Positions 22,015-33,284 of a stretch of DNA of 64,000 bases are shown piece by piece. A program made the position numbers and the translations under genes. The number at the start of each line of letters is the position of its first letter. Positions within the stretch are counted from its first letter, which is position 1. Under the pieces are notes generated by a model, which did not search any database, was not told where the DNA came from, and worked only from the letters and a program-made list of their open reading frames with translations. Source of the DNA: Mikania micrantha (lineage: Eukaryota > Streptophyta > Magnoliopsida > Asterales > Asteraceae); assembly GCA_009363875.1 (NCBI GenBank), contig CM018683.1:66471030-66535029 (forward strand), in the 5' to 3' direction.

Positions 22015-22708
22015 TGGGTTATAGAGAATTAGGTTATTTAAACTAGATGACCTAGACTATAAACATAGGATGCCTTAGTTTGAACTCATAGCTCATGAGC
22101 TACTATTTGGACTCTATAGTTGCATGCTAGGCCATGAACTGTTATTTGAAGTCTTAGTTGCCATGATTGGTCTTACTTGCTTATGTGACTACTTATTTGA
22201 TAGGTCAAATGTTTGAACCTAGTTTAGGATACTTTAGTATGAACACCCTAGACTTTAAGGTTCAAAATTTTCTCGACCCCTTTCTTACGATGTGAACGAG
22301 GATCGTCATCATGAGGAATGATCTTAGACTTCTAAGTCTAATCTTTAATCCCGTCAATAGTCTTTAGGTTCATTCTAATGATTAGGAAACACATACAATC
22401 TGGAAGGGGGAATACCTGTACTTTGGGGAGTTCTGTCTAGGAAAGCATTTCGCATAAATCCAAATCAACCGATGGACCTGTTATGCTTTCCTGGGATCCC
22501 TTGGAGTGAGTATGAACCTATAGGCTAAAGTATGTCTTTCTGAAAGTTAACATGAACTTAAACACTTTGATCTGTCAAAAGTATTCCTTTAGGAATACAA
22601 TCCAAATACTGCTTTGTGATTGAACTTTCATTTGAACTCCCTATTTCTTATTTGAACTCTTTAAGCTATATAAATTCTAACCCTTTTCAATAGAACTCTT
22701 GTAGAATC
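22015..22708 (+). other. G1 untranslated leader
   Basis: The sequence between primer site and gag has no open frame of note. Its length suits the leader of a Tekay-like element. Confidence 0.55.
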
Positions 22709-24022
22709 ATGCCTCCTCCTCGTCTTCGCAGCAACACCAACGCTAACACCAACACCAACACAAACAATACCAACACCAACACCAACACCAACACCAACAC
22801 CAACAACACAAACACCAACAATACGAACCCCACTATTCAAGAGTTGGCCCTGACCATTTCTCAACAAGTGGCTGTTGTGCTACCAACTTTGGTGACCCAG
22901 ATCAACCAAGCTATGAATACGAACCCAGTTCACAATAATGGGAATGGTGGGGGTGCAAATCCCACTTGCACTTTCAAACACTTCAATTCATGTAACCCTG
23001 CCAAGTTCATTGGAACTGAAGGAGCAACTGGACTTCTCCAATGGTTTGAAAGTATAGAAAGCACCTTTATCCATTATGATTGTCCTGAGAACCTTAAGGT
23101 TCGGTATGCCACTAGTGTGTTTCAAAAAAGGGCACTTACTTGGTGGAATAGTGAGAAACGAACCAGGGGTTCGGATGCTGCACTTGCTTTGACTTGGAAT
23201 GAGGTCAAACAACTTATGACTGACGAATTTTGTCCTCGTAATGAAATGAGGAAACTTGAAGCCGAATTTTGGGAGCTCAAACAAGATAGTGGAAAGAACC
23301 TTGCTTATACGACCCGTTTTCACGAACTCAGTCTCCTTGTGCCGCACTTGGTGACACCTTTGTCTAGAGCCATTGAGAAGTATATTGGTGGCCTTCCTAT
23401 GCAAATCCAAGACACAGTTTTTGGTAGCAAGCCTACCACACTTGAAGATGCAATCCGACTTGCCGCAACCTTAACCGACAATCATGTCAAGGATGGAACT
23501 CTAACCAGGAAGGGAGTCAAGAAAGTTGAAACAAAGGCCAACATTGATGAATCTTCTAAGGAGGCCAATACTGAACTTACCAACCCCACCAAACCCAACA
23601 CTCACAAGCGAAAGACTAGGAATTTCGCTATGGCGACCCCTGCTATGCCTCTGAACCAACAAGCTCCATGAAACAACAAAGCCTATATGGGAGTCCAACC
23701 TTTGTGCAACACTTGTAAGTTGCATCTCCCACTGAACCGACAATGTCATGTTTGCACTATCTGTGGGAGGTATGGTCACTTTGCCAACACTTGTCGAAGT
23801 GGACCTCTCGTACAACAAGCTCAACCAGCTCAAATAGCAAACAACCAACCTGTTGCACCTATTATCCCTACCATAGCTAACAAAAGGGCCTACTATGAAT
23901 GTGGCGACGCTAATCACTTCATAAATCAATGCCCAAGACTCGCGAACAACAACCAAAGAGCGAATCGTGGCCGAGCTCTTCAACTAGTTGCCCAAGATAC
24001 TCAAACTAATCAGGACGTTTGA
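22709..24022 (+). pseudogene. G1 gag, Ty3/gypsy (Tekay-like), one in-frame stop
   Basis: The start is the ATG of MPPPRLRSN. An asparagine/threonine run (residues about 8-45), coded by an AACACC microsatellite at about 22,735-22,830, precedes the Retrotrans_gag domain (FKHFNSCNPAKFIGTEG, LQWFESIESTFIHYDCP, RALTWWNSEKRTRGSDAA, TDEFCPRNEMRKLEAEFW, FHELSLLVPHLVTPLSRA, YIGGLPMQIQDTV). A TGA at 23,669-23,671 interrupts the frame, which then continues in the same frame to 24,022. The first zinc knuckle is intact (CTICGRYGHFANTC). In the second the first cysteine is tyrosine (YYECGDANHFINQC). Gag would form the particle; this copy is dead. Confidence 0.9.
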
Positions 24023-24115
24023 ATGATGTATTCCTGATCAATGATTGTCATGAACTTGCGTTACTTGATTCCAGTGCTAATAAAATTTTGTGGTTTATAA
24101 TTTTGAACTTTACTT
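24023..24115 (+). pseudogene. G1 protease stub
   Basis: After the gag stop a shifted frame reads VFLINDCHELALLDSSANK, which resembles the start of a Ty3 aspartic protease (FLIN...LFDSGADKSF). The catalytic D-S-G triad reads D-S-S, so it could not be active. Recognisable pol sequence ends here; no reverse transcriptase or integrase follows. Confidence 0.6.
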
Positions 24116-26869
24116 GGTAGACTGCAAGCTATATTAGATAGACCATTTAATGGACTACAATAACTTTATCGACATTAACTATATTGTATTTGGTAGTATT
24201 GTGAACTTTAGGAATATCAATTCATGAATGGATCTTGTATCCACTCAGATGTGTTCCATAATCAGCAAGTAGGGTAAACATGCAAGGCAAATTTCCATTA
24301 CGGGTGCACACGGAACGTAAATTTGCAGTACATGTAAATCCTACGAATGCGATACAATGGACACAATTTTTGAAAACTTTGGATGATTAACTTAAAATTT
24401 GGTTGAAACGCATGAACTATACCTGTATGGCCAACTATTTGTAAACATCAAATTTGAAGCGTTTTATGCTCTGTTGTGTTGTATTGGTAGGTGATCGGTA
24501 TGCTTTTAAAGTATTGGTGATGTGGTGGGTTGGGTGCGGTATACCCTATATATAAGCACCAACAATACATTGGGAGTAGAATCGAAAGCTTTACCAATGA
24601 TAGGATTCATAGATTTGAGTGTTAACATCAAGAAAACTAATCTTAGTCAAAACTATGCGAACTATACCTATATGGTGAACTACGTGTAAACAACAAACAA
24701 AGTGAAATATTTTATGTTGTGTGGTATTGGTAGGCGATTGGTATGCTTTAAAGGTATTGGTGATGTGGTGGGTTGGCTGCAGTATACCCTATATATAAGC
24801 ATCAACTATACATTGGGAGTAGAACCGAAAACTTGATCAATGTTAGGACTGTAGATTTTAGTGTTATCATCAAGAGAACTAATCTTAATTAAAACCATAA
24901 GTCGAATCAGTTGACTCATGCGTAATAAGACTTGGTGTATATCAAAGGTCTTAGTAGTTCTTATATCGAGACAATTAAAACTATCGTTAACCGAAAATAA
25001 TTAAAATGAAAACTCAAGATGCGAATACATCATCTATATACCTTCAGATGAAAGTTTTCAAATTCCAAAACCCATATCGAACATCAACATATGAGATTAA
25101 CATTTCACATAATTTGATCTCACATACACAATACTACAATTTACCTATATTTAACAATGAACAAATAACATCATAATACGTTATCTACAACCGCATCATT
25201 TGACGCGGTTTCTATTGATCACAAACCAATAAAATTCATACTAAGAAGCAAAACATATTCCACAAAACATGAGCTTTATATTGCCATGAAGACATTGTGC
25301 CTTTAAAATATCTTTAACCAAAAATAAATGCACATGAGACAACAATGTTGGGGCAAATTGTTTAACGACTTCGATTGCGAGAATCAAATGTTGTAGCTAA
25401 TTGCACTCAACCGTAAGAGTTGTATCTAAATTTATAGAAATTGAACCTAAATCAATCAGCATAACATATTCGTAGTTAACAAATTTCTTTCACATAAGAC
25501 AATTTGCATGTCTTGGGGTGTTGAACTTTAATTAAAAACCAAGTTTGATACTGGTTTTATCTATTGAATCGTAATGATCTTTGACTCCCATTCCTGCACG
25601 AAATACTCAAGTCTCGATAATCTATTCACCCTTGTACAATCAAAATGTACAAGGATCTGCGAGGCCTCTACTGATGTACTTTTAGCATCATAACCGATCA
25701 TGATGCACGTTTCACGATTCATTAACTTCAGTACCTCTTCATAAGTCGTTCTATTCGATCCCAGTACGGCTTACAAAAGGCCAACATAGTAGTCAAGTTT
25801 TTCCTTTCGTTACAAAAGGCCAAATGCTCCTAAAACTGCACCAACGCTCTAGCTATTACAAAAACTTGAACTCCCTTGTGATAGTGTTACAACAGAATGT
25901 AATGTTAACTATGTAATTAAAGCTGGCCTCCAAAAATATTAACATAATAAACGAGAAAAAAAATTGCACACAACTCATCCTCAATCTATAAATCAACAGC
26001 AAAATAGATTTGTAAGAAAAGCAATCAATGTTAATACCACAATTGACTAACAAGCACACACCACCATGTGAAAGTAGTACCACTTCTTGCAGCATGATGC
26101 AAAGGAAAATTTTCATGTGATTAATATTAGAATCAAAGTTCAACAAAACTATGATTACCAACAAATAAGATAATTATATACAGACATATTAAGAAAACTT
26201 CAACAAAACTCAAAAATCAGATAATTAGAACATAGAAATAACCATCAAAACAACATTGACAACACTACCAACTACTTGAATTTTTAACTAAGTATCATTA
26301 CACAAAGAAAAATTAATCAAAAAGATTAAAAAAATCAATTCAATTTTTTATTTCAACATCATTGAGTTTGACCTTTTTAAAATTTAAAGTAGATCCTAAA
26401 ATGAGCATGGTTAGTTGATTTACCTGAGAGATCTTAATGTTTTTTTCTTTTCTTTATCGTCATATAAATCCAATTTAAACTTCTGAAGATCAACTCAAAA
26501 GTATTTCAGAAACTATGAAACATAAAGGTATTTTCATAAATAGATGAGGCAAAGAGAAACACCTTTCTTGTAAGTTCCCTTAAAAACATTTCACACATTA
26601 ACATAGAACGCATAAAGAATGGTATTTTTTTGAGAAAGTTACCTGCTTTGGCAACCAATAAAAAAGAAATCCCTTTGCTCCAAGTAATTTTGACCCAACT
26701 GCAGATGATAGAACCCTCTATTAGAACTTCCAAACAATTGATTTTTTAATAAGAATATAGCTTATATGTTGATTAAAAATTACCCATTGAAATAGTCACT
26801 GAAATCAGTGACAATAACATTGATGTGATGTTTTCAGACTAAATCAGATTCTCAAGCATTGAAACACCT
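24116..26869. other. Unassigned AT-rich stretch, with a 245-bp tandem duplication at its left
   Basis: Units at about 24,400-24,644 and 24,645-24,890 are diverged copies with a period of 245 bp (GAACTATACC at 24,414 and 24,659). Each contains CCCTATATATAAGCA, which looks like a TATA box. The rest has no recognisable gene. Short minus-strand pieces flanked by AG and GT (for example around 26,640-26,700) could be more exon debris but I cannot name them. Confidence 0.5.
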
Positions 26870-27235
26870 AACCTTTTTTTGTGATGCTTCAGCATATTTA
26901 GGCATTTTCAAAGCAGCCTTTTCATAGCAATTAAGGGCTATATCATATTGCATCAATTCAGAATATACAAATCCAATATTATAAAATGTAGGTTGCCCAA
27001 TATAAACCGAAAACATCACCATCTAAAATGCAATAAACAAAAAGAAAACTAATGAGGATGCATAAAGAACATGAAATTACAACGTAATGAGGGTCGATCT
27101 TTATAGCATAAAAATACTTTTTAATTCTCACTTGAGTGTTAACAGCAAGCTTTAAACTGGTTCCAATATCTATTAGTACAATTGTTAGGAACTGTGCTGC
27201 TTTATAGCATGTTGGACCAGTGGTCTGAATTATCA
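26870..27235 (-). pseudogene. SPY: SPINDLY-like TPR exons (two), fragment
   Basis: Two minus-strand pieces match tetratricopeptide repeats of SPINDLY, the nucleocytoplasmic O-fucosyltransferase that restrains gibberellin signalling. The first (about 27,235-27,078) reads FLTIVLIDIGTSLKLAVNTQ and AIKIDPHY. The second (about 26,995-26,874) reads FYNIGFVYSELMQYDIALN and YEKAALKMPKYAEAS. In SPY these segments are adjacent, and here they are split by an intron-like gap of about 80 bp, so genomic rather than spliced copies were moved. All other exons, including the catalytic half, are missing. Several substitutions at conserved TPR positions point to decay. The nearby MOS2-like fragment has the same orientation, which suggests capture by a transposon. 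Confidence 0.75.
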
Positions 27236-27339
27236 AGCATTTCATGCACATCATCATGGTTGTGGTTTTCCTGCAATTTAAGTATGCATAATTCTTTATA
27301 AAAAAGGTATGCATAATGTTTTATTTTTTTGATTAAAGA

Positions 27340-27650
27340 AAGAAATGATAGTAATGTGTCTACCTATCCATAACATGATCAGCTGCATCATCATGGCAAA
27401 GCCTGCCTGCAAGTGTACGAAGCAACAAATTTACAGTTCCTCTTGTAGTGTTTACATCCAAATACTAATTTGTGAGAGTCACAATAAGATGGATATACAC
27501 CTGGAACGCCTTGAATCATTGTACATTGTCACTTGGAAAGTTTATTTGTCCGACAACATCATCAAACGTATATTCCATGTATAAAATTAACTTGAATTCA
27601 TCATCACTAATTGGAACCTCATGTTCTAAGTTTTTGGCTTTTGGTTACTC
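27340..27650 (-). pseudogene. Unidentified exon-like fragment on the minus strand
   Basis: The minus strand gives NLEHEVPISDDEFKLILYME and, after a break, NTTRGTVNLLLRTLAGRL followed by CHDDAADHVMDR and a stop. It reads like coding sequence of a host protein but I do not recognise the family. It lies between the MOS2-like and SPINDLY-like fragments in the same orientation. It could be extra SPINDLY or MOS2 sequence that has drifted, or a third source gene. Confidence 0.3.
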
Positions 27651-27844
27651 TAATTTTTATTTCTAAAGCCATTTCATTCAACTATGGTATGCTACATCAT
27701 AAAAACAATAAAATTTAGCAAATACAGGCACAGCTCAAAAAGTGTAAACATAATCAAAGAAATTCAATACCTTTGAATCCAGCTTCATAAAATGCTAATC
27801 TTCCCCCATTGTTAACAAATGTTTTGATTTCACAGTTTTACGAT

Positions 27845-28065
27845 CATCCTCAAATGTTCGAACAAACCCTAGCCCTTCTCCTGCAACACTATTTATATAT
27901 TCAACCACATTAACATCCTCTTTTGCGTTCTTTTCCGATCCCTCTTCCTTCACACCATCCGAACCCTTTCAAATACGCGCGTGCAACGTATTCAACTGAA
28001 ACATCATAAAACTCCCCCAATCTTCTCCACTTCATTAGCATCAAAAGATCAATTGAAGACACTGA
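27845..28065 (-). pseudogene. MOS2-like G-patch fragment (GPKOW/Spp2 family)
   Basis: The minus strand reads FYDVSVEYVARAYLKGFGW and CEGRGIGK, the form of a G-patch domain, which binds and activates spliceosomal RNA helicases. After a one-base frameshift it continues KNAKEDVNVVEYINSVAGEG and LGF. The combination GIGKNAKEDV...EGLGF is what I recall for MOS2, a nuclear G-patch/KOW protein of plant immunity and RNA processing. The KOW repeats are absent. Family assignment is from remembered wording and could be another G-patch protein. Confidence 0.55.
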
Positions 28066-28363
28066 ATCAAAACCTAAATCTATTCTACCGTTGGTGGTGT
28101 TGGAAACATTGAATTCGGAAGAAGAATTGGGAGTGATTCATATGGAATGGATGGGTGGTCGGATGGTATGGGTGAATCGAGAAAGAGAAAGAGATGAGCA
28201 CATAACTGAGATATGAGATCTGCGTATTTGAAATTTGAAATGGGTTGCTTTATCAGAGGGTGAAGTGGGTTGTTTACTTGAGTTGTACATAAAGCTTTAT
28301 AAGTTATACATATCTTAATTTTAAGATATATGTAGTTTCTCTCTCTTATATGCTTTATATATA

Positions 28364-28401
<38 letters not shown>

Positions 28402-28800
28402 ACGTCTTTAAAAGCTACTTTAAACATAATTTAATATACAATTATGTATAGTAATACATGTCAAAGAAATAAAGTCAAAACTCACTTTTAAATTTTAAAA
28501 ACTATATATTTTTTATAATGATAAGTTTTTATAAAACGATTTAGAAATTAATTGTAAATAAATAACTCAAACAAATAAATAAATTTTTATTATAAAATTT
28601 TAATCACAAAAACATTTTACTAAATAAATAAAACCTTATAAAAATTTTAAATACTTTAATCATAAACTTCAAATAAATTAAATAACTTTGTTATAACTAT
28701 ATAAAATTTAAGAACATCATAAAAACATAACCGAATTAGTTGTATTAGTTTTATGGAATTTAAATAAAGTATACAAATTTTATGACAATTAAAAACATTG
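28066..28800. other. AT-rich stretch with a TA microsatellite
   Basis: A (TA)n run lies at about 28,363-28,399. The remainder is very AT-rich with no coding signal. There is no polypurine tract before the LTR start proposed at 28,801, so the G1 internal region has lost its normal 3' end. Confidence 0.55.
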
Positions 28801-29444
28801 TGTTACAAAGTGAAAATTTGAGGGAAAACTACAGGGGGCGAAACTGCCATTACCCTGAACTTCTTTCCTTCTTCACCCCGTACGTAGACTACCCGAACCA
28901 AACCCCATATCCAACCCGTTTTCTAATCTGATCACTTATAGCTATTCACAGCTAATCAAAGCTTAAAATAGAAACTATTCAAGACGCGTAAACTCTTTAA
29001 AGCATTGATTCGTTGATTAATCAGTGTTAATGCGTAAATCGTTTCCTTAAAAATTGAGACAAACGACTGAAATTCAAATTCTAACTTAACCATTATAAAA
29101 TCCAAATTAATCCGTCATTCTTGTTCTTTGGACACTGTCGAAATGTTCTGTGCAAAACAATAGCATCCAGAAACATTACAAAGCACGAATTGGAGCTTAG
29201 AAGCTTCGGCCGCACTTTGTTTCTTTCTCAATCGAAATCCATTTAAAAGCACCTCAAGGTTAGTGATCTATACATCATTCTGATCGTTTTTGAATTTAGA
29301 ATAAAAGCACTATGGTTTTGTAAACAATCGGATTCAAACGAGATCGAATTTGAAGAACAATGGAACTAGGGTTCAGTTCTTTAAAACTGAGATTTGGGAA
29401 CCCAAGTTGATTTAGGTTAGGTTTTCTTTCAAATGGAAAGATCT

Positions 29445-29570
29445 CACGGCCAAGGCCCTAGATCAGCCGGTAGAGTCACTCATGTTTGTTTCGAAGGTCG
29501 CGGGTTTGAACCATGGTCCAACCGGGTTAAACCGGTTTTGGACTAATTTTTTTGTATCTTTTAAATTAAA
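29445..29570 (+). repeat. tRNA-derived SINE-like segment inside the LTR
   Basis: CTAGATCAGCCGGTAGAGTC looks like an A box and, about 30 bp on, GTCGCGGGTTTGAACCATGG like a B box, followed by a short T-rich end (GACTAATTTTTTTGTATC). These are the internal promoter elements of RNA polymerase III units, as in plant SINEs. No target duplication is clear. Confidence 0.45.
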
Positions 29571-29654
29571 ACTCATTTTTAAATTTCGTTTACACCAAAA
29601 ATTCTTATAAATTAAAGTTTATAAGTTTGATAAAGAAAAGTAATTTTTCTGACA

Positions 29655-29656
<2 letters not shown>

Positions 29657-29744
<88 letters not shown>

Positions 29745-29757
29745 TAATAATAATAGT
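29657..29757 (+). repeat. (TAA)n microsatellite
   Basis: About 100 bp of AAT/TAA triplets with a few interruptions (ACTAAT, AATAGT). Confidence 0.95.
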
Positions 29758-31263
29758 AATAAACATGGCGTATATATATTATTTATTTTAATTAAATGCC
29801 TAAAATGTATGTAATGATATTATATAATTTACAGAATGTATATACATATATTTCTAATTTGTATATTAACTATATTGTAATCATTAATATGATCTTTGAA
29901 AATAACTTAAAGATATATATATTTTTAATTTTTGGTGACTTTATTTATATAGCATATAAAACTGCTATTTTATTGTAAATATGATAAAATACTTAACTTA
30001 TCTCCAAGCTATTTGCACCACATGTATCTTTTAAATATTGGTTGTTTAATTTATATTTTATAAAAAAAACTATTCTAAACTTAGTTAATATATATAAATT
30101 TAAATTTATTTTCATTTTAAAACATTTAAAGGTTACATTTTCAACGAATTTCAACTTAAGAAAATTTAGTAATATTTAAATGAAAAACATTTGCAATAAA
30201 ATCAAATAAGAATTACTTATCGTTTGAACAAAAACGAATGAGCTATATTACAAAACGAAAACCAAACTCGTTGACCTATTTAGACATTAAGTTTTCATAG
30301 ATGTCATAGCTACTTGAAATTTCATTTAATAAACTATTTAGGTGAACTTTGAACTTGTGGATATACATTGAGCTATAACTTAACATATATTGCAAAGACT
30401 ATTTCACACATCAATGTGAGTCTTCATAGCCCCTCTTTTACTTATTTTGAACTTTTGTGGTGAAACATGCATCTTTGAACTTAACTTATCTTTAAACCAT
30501 GTGAACTTAGCTTGAATGGCCTTAGTTGTTTGAACTTATCTATTGAACTTATTTATTGAACTTATCTATTGAGCATTGCATTGATCACAACTTATCTATT
30601 GGTAGCAATAATGGATTCCATTGGATTGACCACCCACCCAAGATGGGTTTTCCCAGTGAGAGAAAGCTCGTGATGATTGTTCCCTATTGGTCAAACTTAA
30701 CTATCTGATCAACTGTTTGTTCATTTACAATCTATGTGCATTTTGCTATGTATTCACATGTGTTAACTTATTTATTATTAAACTATTTTGTTATATGACT
30801 AAACCTATGAAACTCACCAACTATTCATAGTTGACACTTGATTTTAAACATGTTTCAGGTAAGGATGTCAAATTATTGAGCTTGGATTAGATTTTAGGTT
30901 TTGAATTAAATTGATGTAATAGCTAGGGTTTGAGCATTTAAGAAATGTATTGAATGAATGAATTTAATGAGGAATTGAATGTGATGTTTGAATTATGTAC
31001 AACTATAAACTTGTGCTATGAACAATCTACACTTCGTGCTGCCTTGATGTTTCCGCCATCGGTCGGAGTGTTACACTTAGATATTAGAAGAAGAGACGAC
31101 TACAGTTGTAGACCAAAGGGGAAAATTACTACCCGATCTTCGTCTCCTTGGATCGATCAGCAAGACCTGTTTGAATTCGTATTTTCCAAGCTCATCTGAT
31201 TGACTTTTGGCCAATATATTTCACTTCCTCGGTGCATTTGATCCTAAAATACGCAGTGACAAG

Positions 31264-31350
31264 ATGAATATATTCAGATTGGCAGGGGACATGACGCATT
31301 TGGCGAGTGTTCTAGTGTTGCTGCTCAAAATTCACACCATCAAATCACTG
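31264..31350 (+). pseudogene. ERD2: ERD2 (KDEL receptor) exon 1 fragment
   Basis: ATG at 31,264 opens MNIFRLAGDMTHLASVLVLL, then LKIHTIKSL, and a GT donor follows at 31,351. This is the first transmembrane segment of the ER lumen protein-retaining receptor, which returns H/KDEL proteins from the Golgi. In the family the exon ends IKSCAG; here it reads IKSL, as if a few bases were lost. About 185 bp upstream (31,076-31,263) look like its 5' leader. None of the other exons is found in the window; nested transposons and Nudix exons follow on the same strand. It is a captured or truncated piece. Confidence 0.8.
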
Positions 31351-31770
31351 GTACCTTTCCTTATGTTTTATGTTTCGTAATTTATCGTCTAATGAGTAAT
31401 TATCATCAAGTTTGTTAAATTAGGGTTTTGATTCATTTCTTTTCGGATGCCGAGATTCATGAGTAGATAATTTCTTACCCGATGTGATTGTTTAGATTAC
31501 GGATTGATAAAAAATGTGGATTAATGATGAATTGAAGTGATTTCGTTCAATCCTTTAGTATGTAGAGACGCATTTTTCGGGTTCCGTATAAATAAACGGA
31601 TGAGGTTTACCTTCTTCCGTTAGCTTATGCTATTTTTACATCATTTTCGTCCATTATCAGTTGTACACTATTGATAGGTCCATCTGAAATGACCTCAATT
31701 ACATATGTACGGATTTCATTGTGAATGTATCACCGAAAATCTTCTTTTAACTTTTTGAGTGGGTATTGAG
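31351..31770 (+). other. Probable ERD2 intron 1 remnant
   Basis: AT-rich sequence directly after the ERD2 donor, up to the hAT-like insertion. No coding signal. Confidence 0.4.
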
Positions 31771-31970
31771 TAGGAATGTAATCGAGCCGAGCCGAGCCAG
31801 CTCGAAAAATTTTTCGAGCCAAAAAATCGAGCTCAAGCTCGTAAAGAAACTCGAGGCTCTAGCCGAGCCACGAGCCAGCTCGGTTTTTTTACCTCCTCCT
31901 CCACTTTACACACACATATATAATATATAAAAAATCTAATATATGTATATATATATATATGTATATATAG

Positions 31971-33284
31971 GGGATATATTTTTTTATAACCCTTATCTTT
32001 TGTTATAACCTATTAACTATCATCTACCGGTTACTTTATAAAGATAAGTGTATAGGATCGTGCCACGTTTCAATTTCCTTTTTTTAATAAGAAGGACATT
32101 TAGGACATTTGTTATTTAAGTAAAGTTTACCTTTTTTTTAAACATTCATAACTTTTTGATACTATATTATTTTTTTTTTAAAAATGTACCATTATACTCG
32201 TCTCATTTTTCTCTTTAATTTCGTTATAGTCTCGACTAGTTTTTTTTTAATTTTCTTGATATCATGTATTTACATCATTGTAACGAGCTTAAAAATAGAA
32301 AAATTAATTAGAAATTTTTTCTAACAATGGTAAATTACAGTAATGTAACATAAAATGAAGTAATGTAACACAAAATGAAGTAATTTACAATAACATAATT
32401 AACGGTGATGTAACACATTATTTACAGTGATGTAAATTTCTCTTTATTTCCCGTTATAATGTTGAATAGTTTTTTTAATTTTTTTTCTCATTGTCCATTA
32501 TTTACATCGATGTAACGAGCATAAATATAACACATTATTTTGATTTTTTTCTAACAATGATAAATTACAGTGATGTAATATAACATATTATTTTATTTTT
32601 TTCTCTAACAATGATAATTACAATGATCAATTATAGTGATGTAATATAACACATTATTTTGATTTTATTCTATAACAATGATAATTATAGTGATGTCATT
32701 TATCATTGTTCGAAAAAAAATTAAACTAATTTGTTGTATTTAGGCTCGTTACAAATTAGGGATGAGCAAAAAGCCAAAAAAAACCGAACCGAAACTGAAT
32801 TAACCGGAAAAACCGAACCGAAACCAAATTAACCAAAAAAACCGAACCGAAACCGAATTAACCGAAAAAAACCGAAACCGAATTTTGCGTCAATGTAAAT
32901 TACATCAAGGTAAATTACGTCAATGTAAATTACATCACTGTAATTTATCATTGTTAGAAAAAATTTCAAATAAATTTGTTATATTTAAGCTCGTTACAAT
33001 GATGTAAATATATGACATCTAAAAAAGTAAAAAAATTAGTCGAACTATAACGGAATTAAAGAGAAAAATGAGACGAATATAATGGTGCAATTTTTTTAAA
33101 AAAATAATATATTATTAAAAAGTTATTAATGTTTAAAAAAGAGGGGGAAAAAACTTATAAAAGGTAAAATGACTATTATGCTCTTTCTAATATTTTAATG
33201 AAAAGTTTATGTGTAACTTTGTTATCGGTTGAAATGTGTTATGTAGTTGTAGCAAAAGATAAGGGTTATAAAAAATTTCATCCC
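31971..33284. mobile_element. Nested inverted-repeat element (about 1.3 kb)
   Basis: The left end GGGATATATTTTTTTATAAC, then CCTTATCTTTTG, pairs with the reverse complement of the right end GGGATGAAATTTTTTATAAC, then CCTTATCTTTTG, giving terminal inverted repeats of about 40 bp. It sits in a (TA)n tract, so the target duplication cannot be read. Inside, TGATGTAA words recur, and 32,755-32,885 holds a further fragment with repeated ACCGAACCGAAAC. Confidence 0.7.
32755..32885 (+). repeat. ACCGAACCGAAAC-type repeat fragment
   Basis: It begins TAGGGATGAGCAAAAAGCC, a hAT-like terminus, followed by repeated ACCGAACCGAAAC. Similar wording occurs at 34,055-34,350 and 55,005-55,350, so a family of such elements is scattered in this genome. 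Confidence 0.55.

Larger units (their letters stand above)
28801..31075 (+). repeat. G1 3' LTR (or solo LTR of the same family)
   Basis: The last 285 bp match the G1 5' LTR remnant at 3453-3739 plus 21,989-21,998 with about 3% differences, and end GGAGTGTTACA at 31,075. The start at TGTTACAAAG (28,801) is chosen from a TG start and LTR-like wording after it (GAGGGAAAACTACAGGGGG); it is less certain than the end. The span would be 2,275 bp. Host-gene sequence (ERD2 5' leader) follows directly. No matching 5-bp duplication flanks 28,801 and 31,075, which argues against a simple solo LTR. Confidence 0.7.

Noticed and set aside
22661..22867. Minus-strand frame rich in Val-Gly
   Set aside because: It is the antisense reading of the AACACC microsatellite in G1 gag.
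27466..27480. CACTACAAGAGG on the minus strand near 27,440 as a possible CACTA end
   Set aside because: It lies within the exon-like fragment, has no subterminal repeats and no partner end.
28363..28400. CRISPR-like or direct repeat signal in the TA run
   Set aside because: Simple dinucleotide repeat in a plant genome; no spacers or associated genes.
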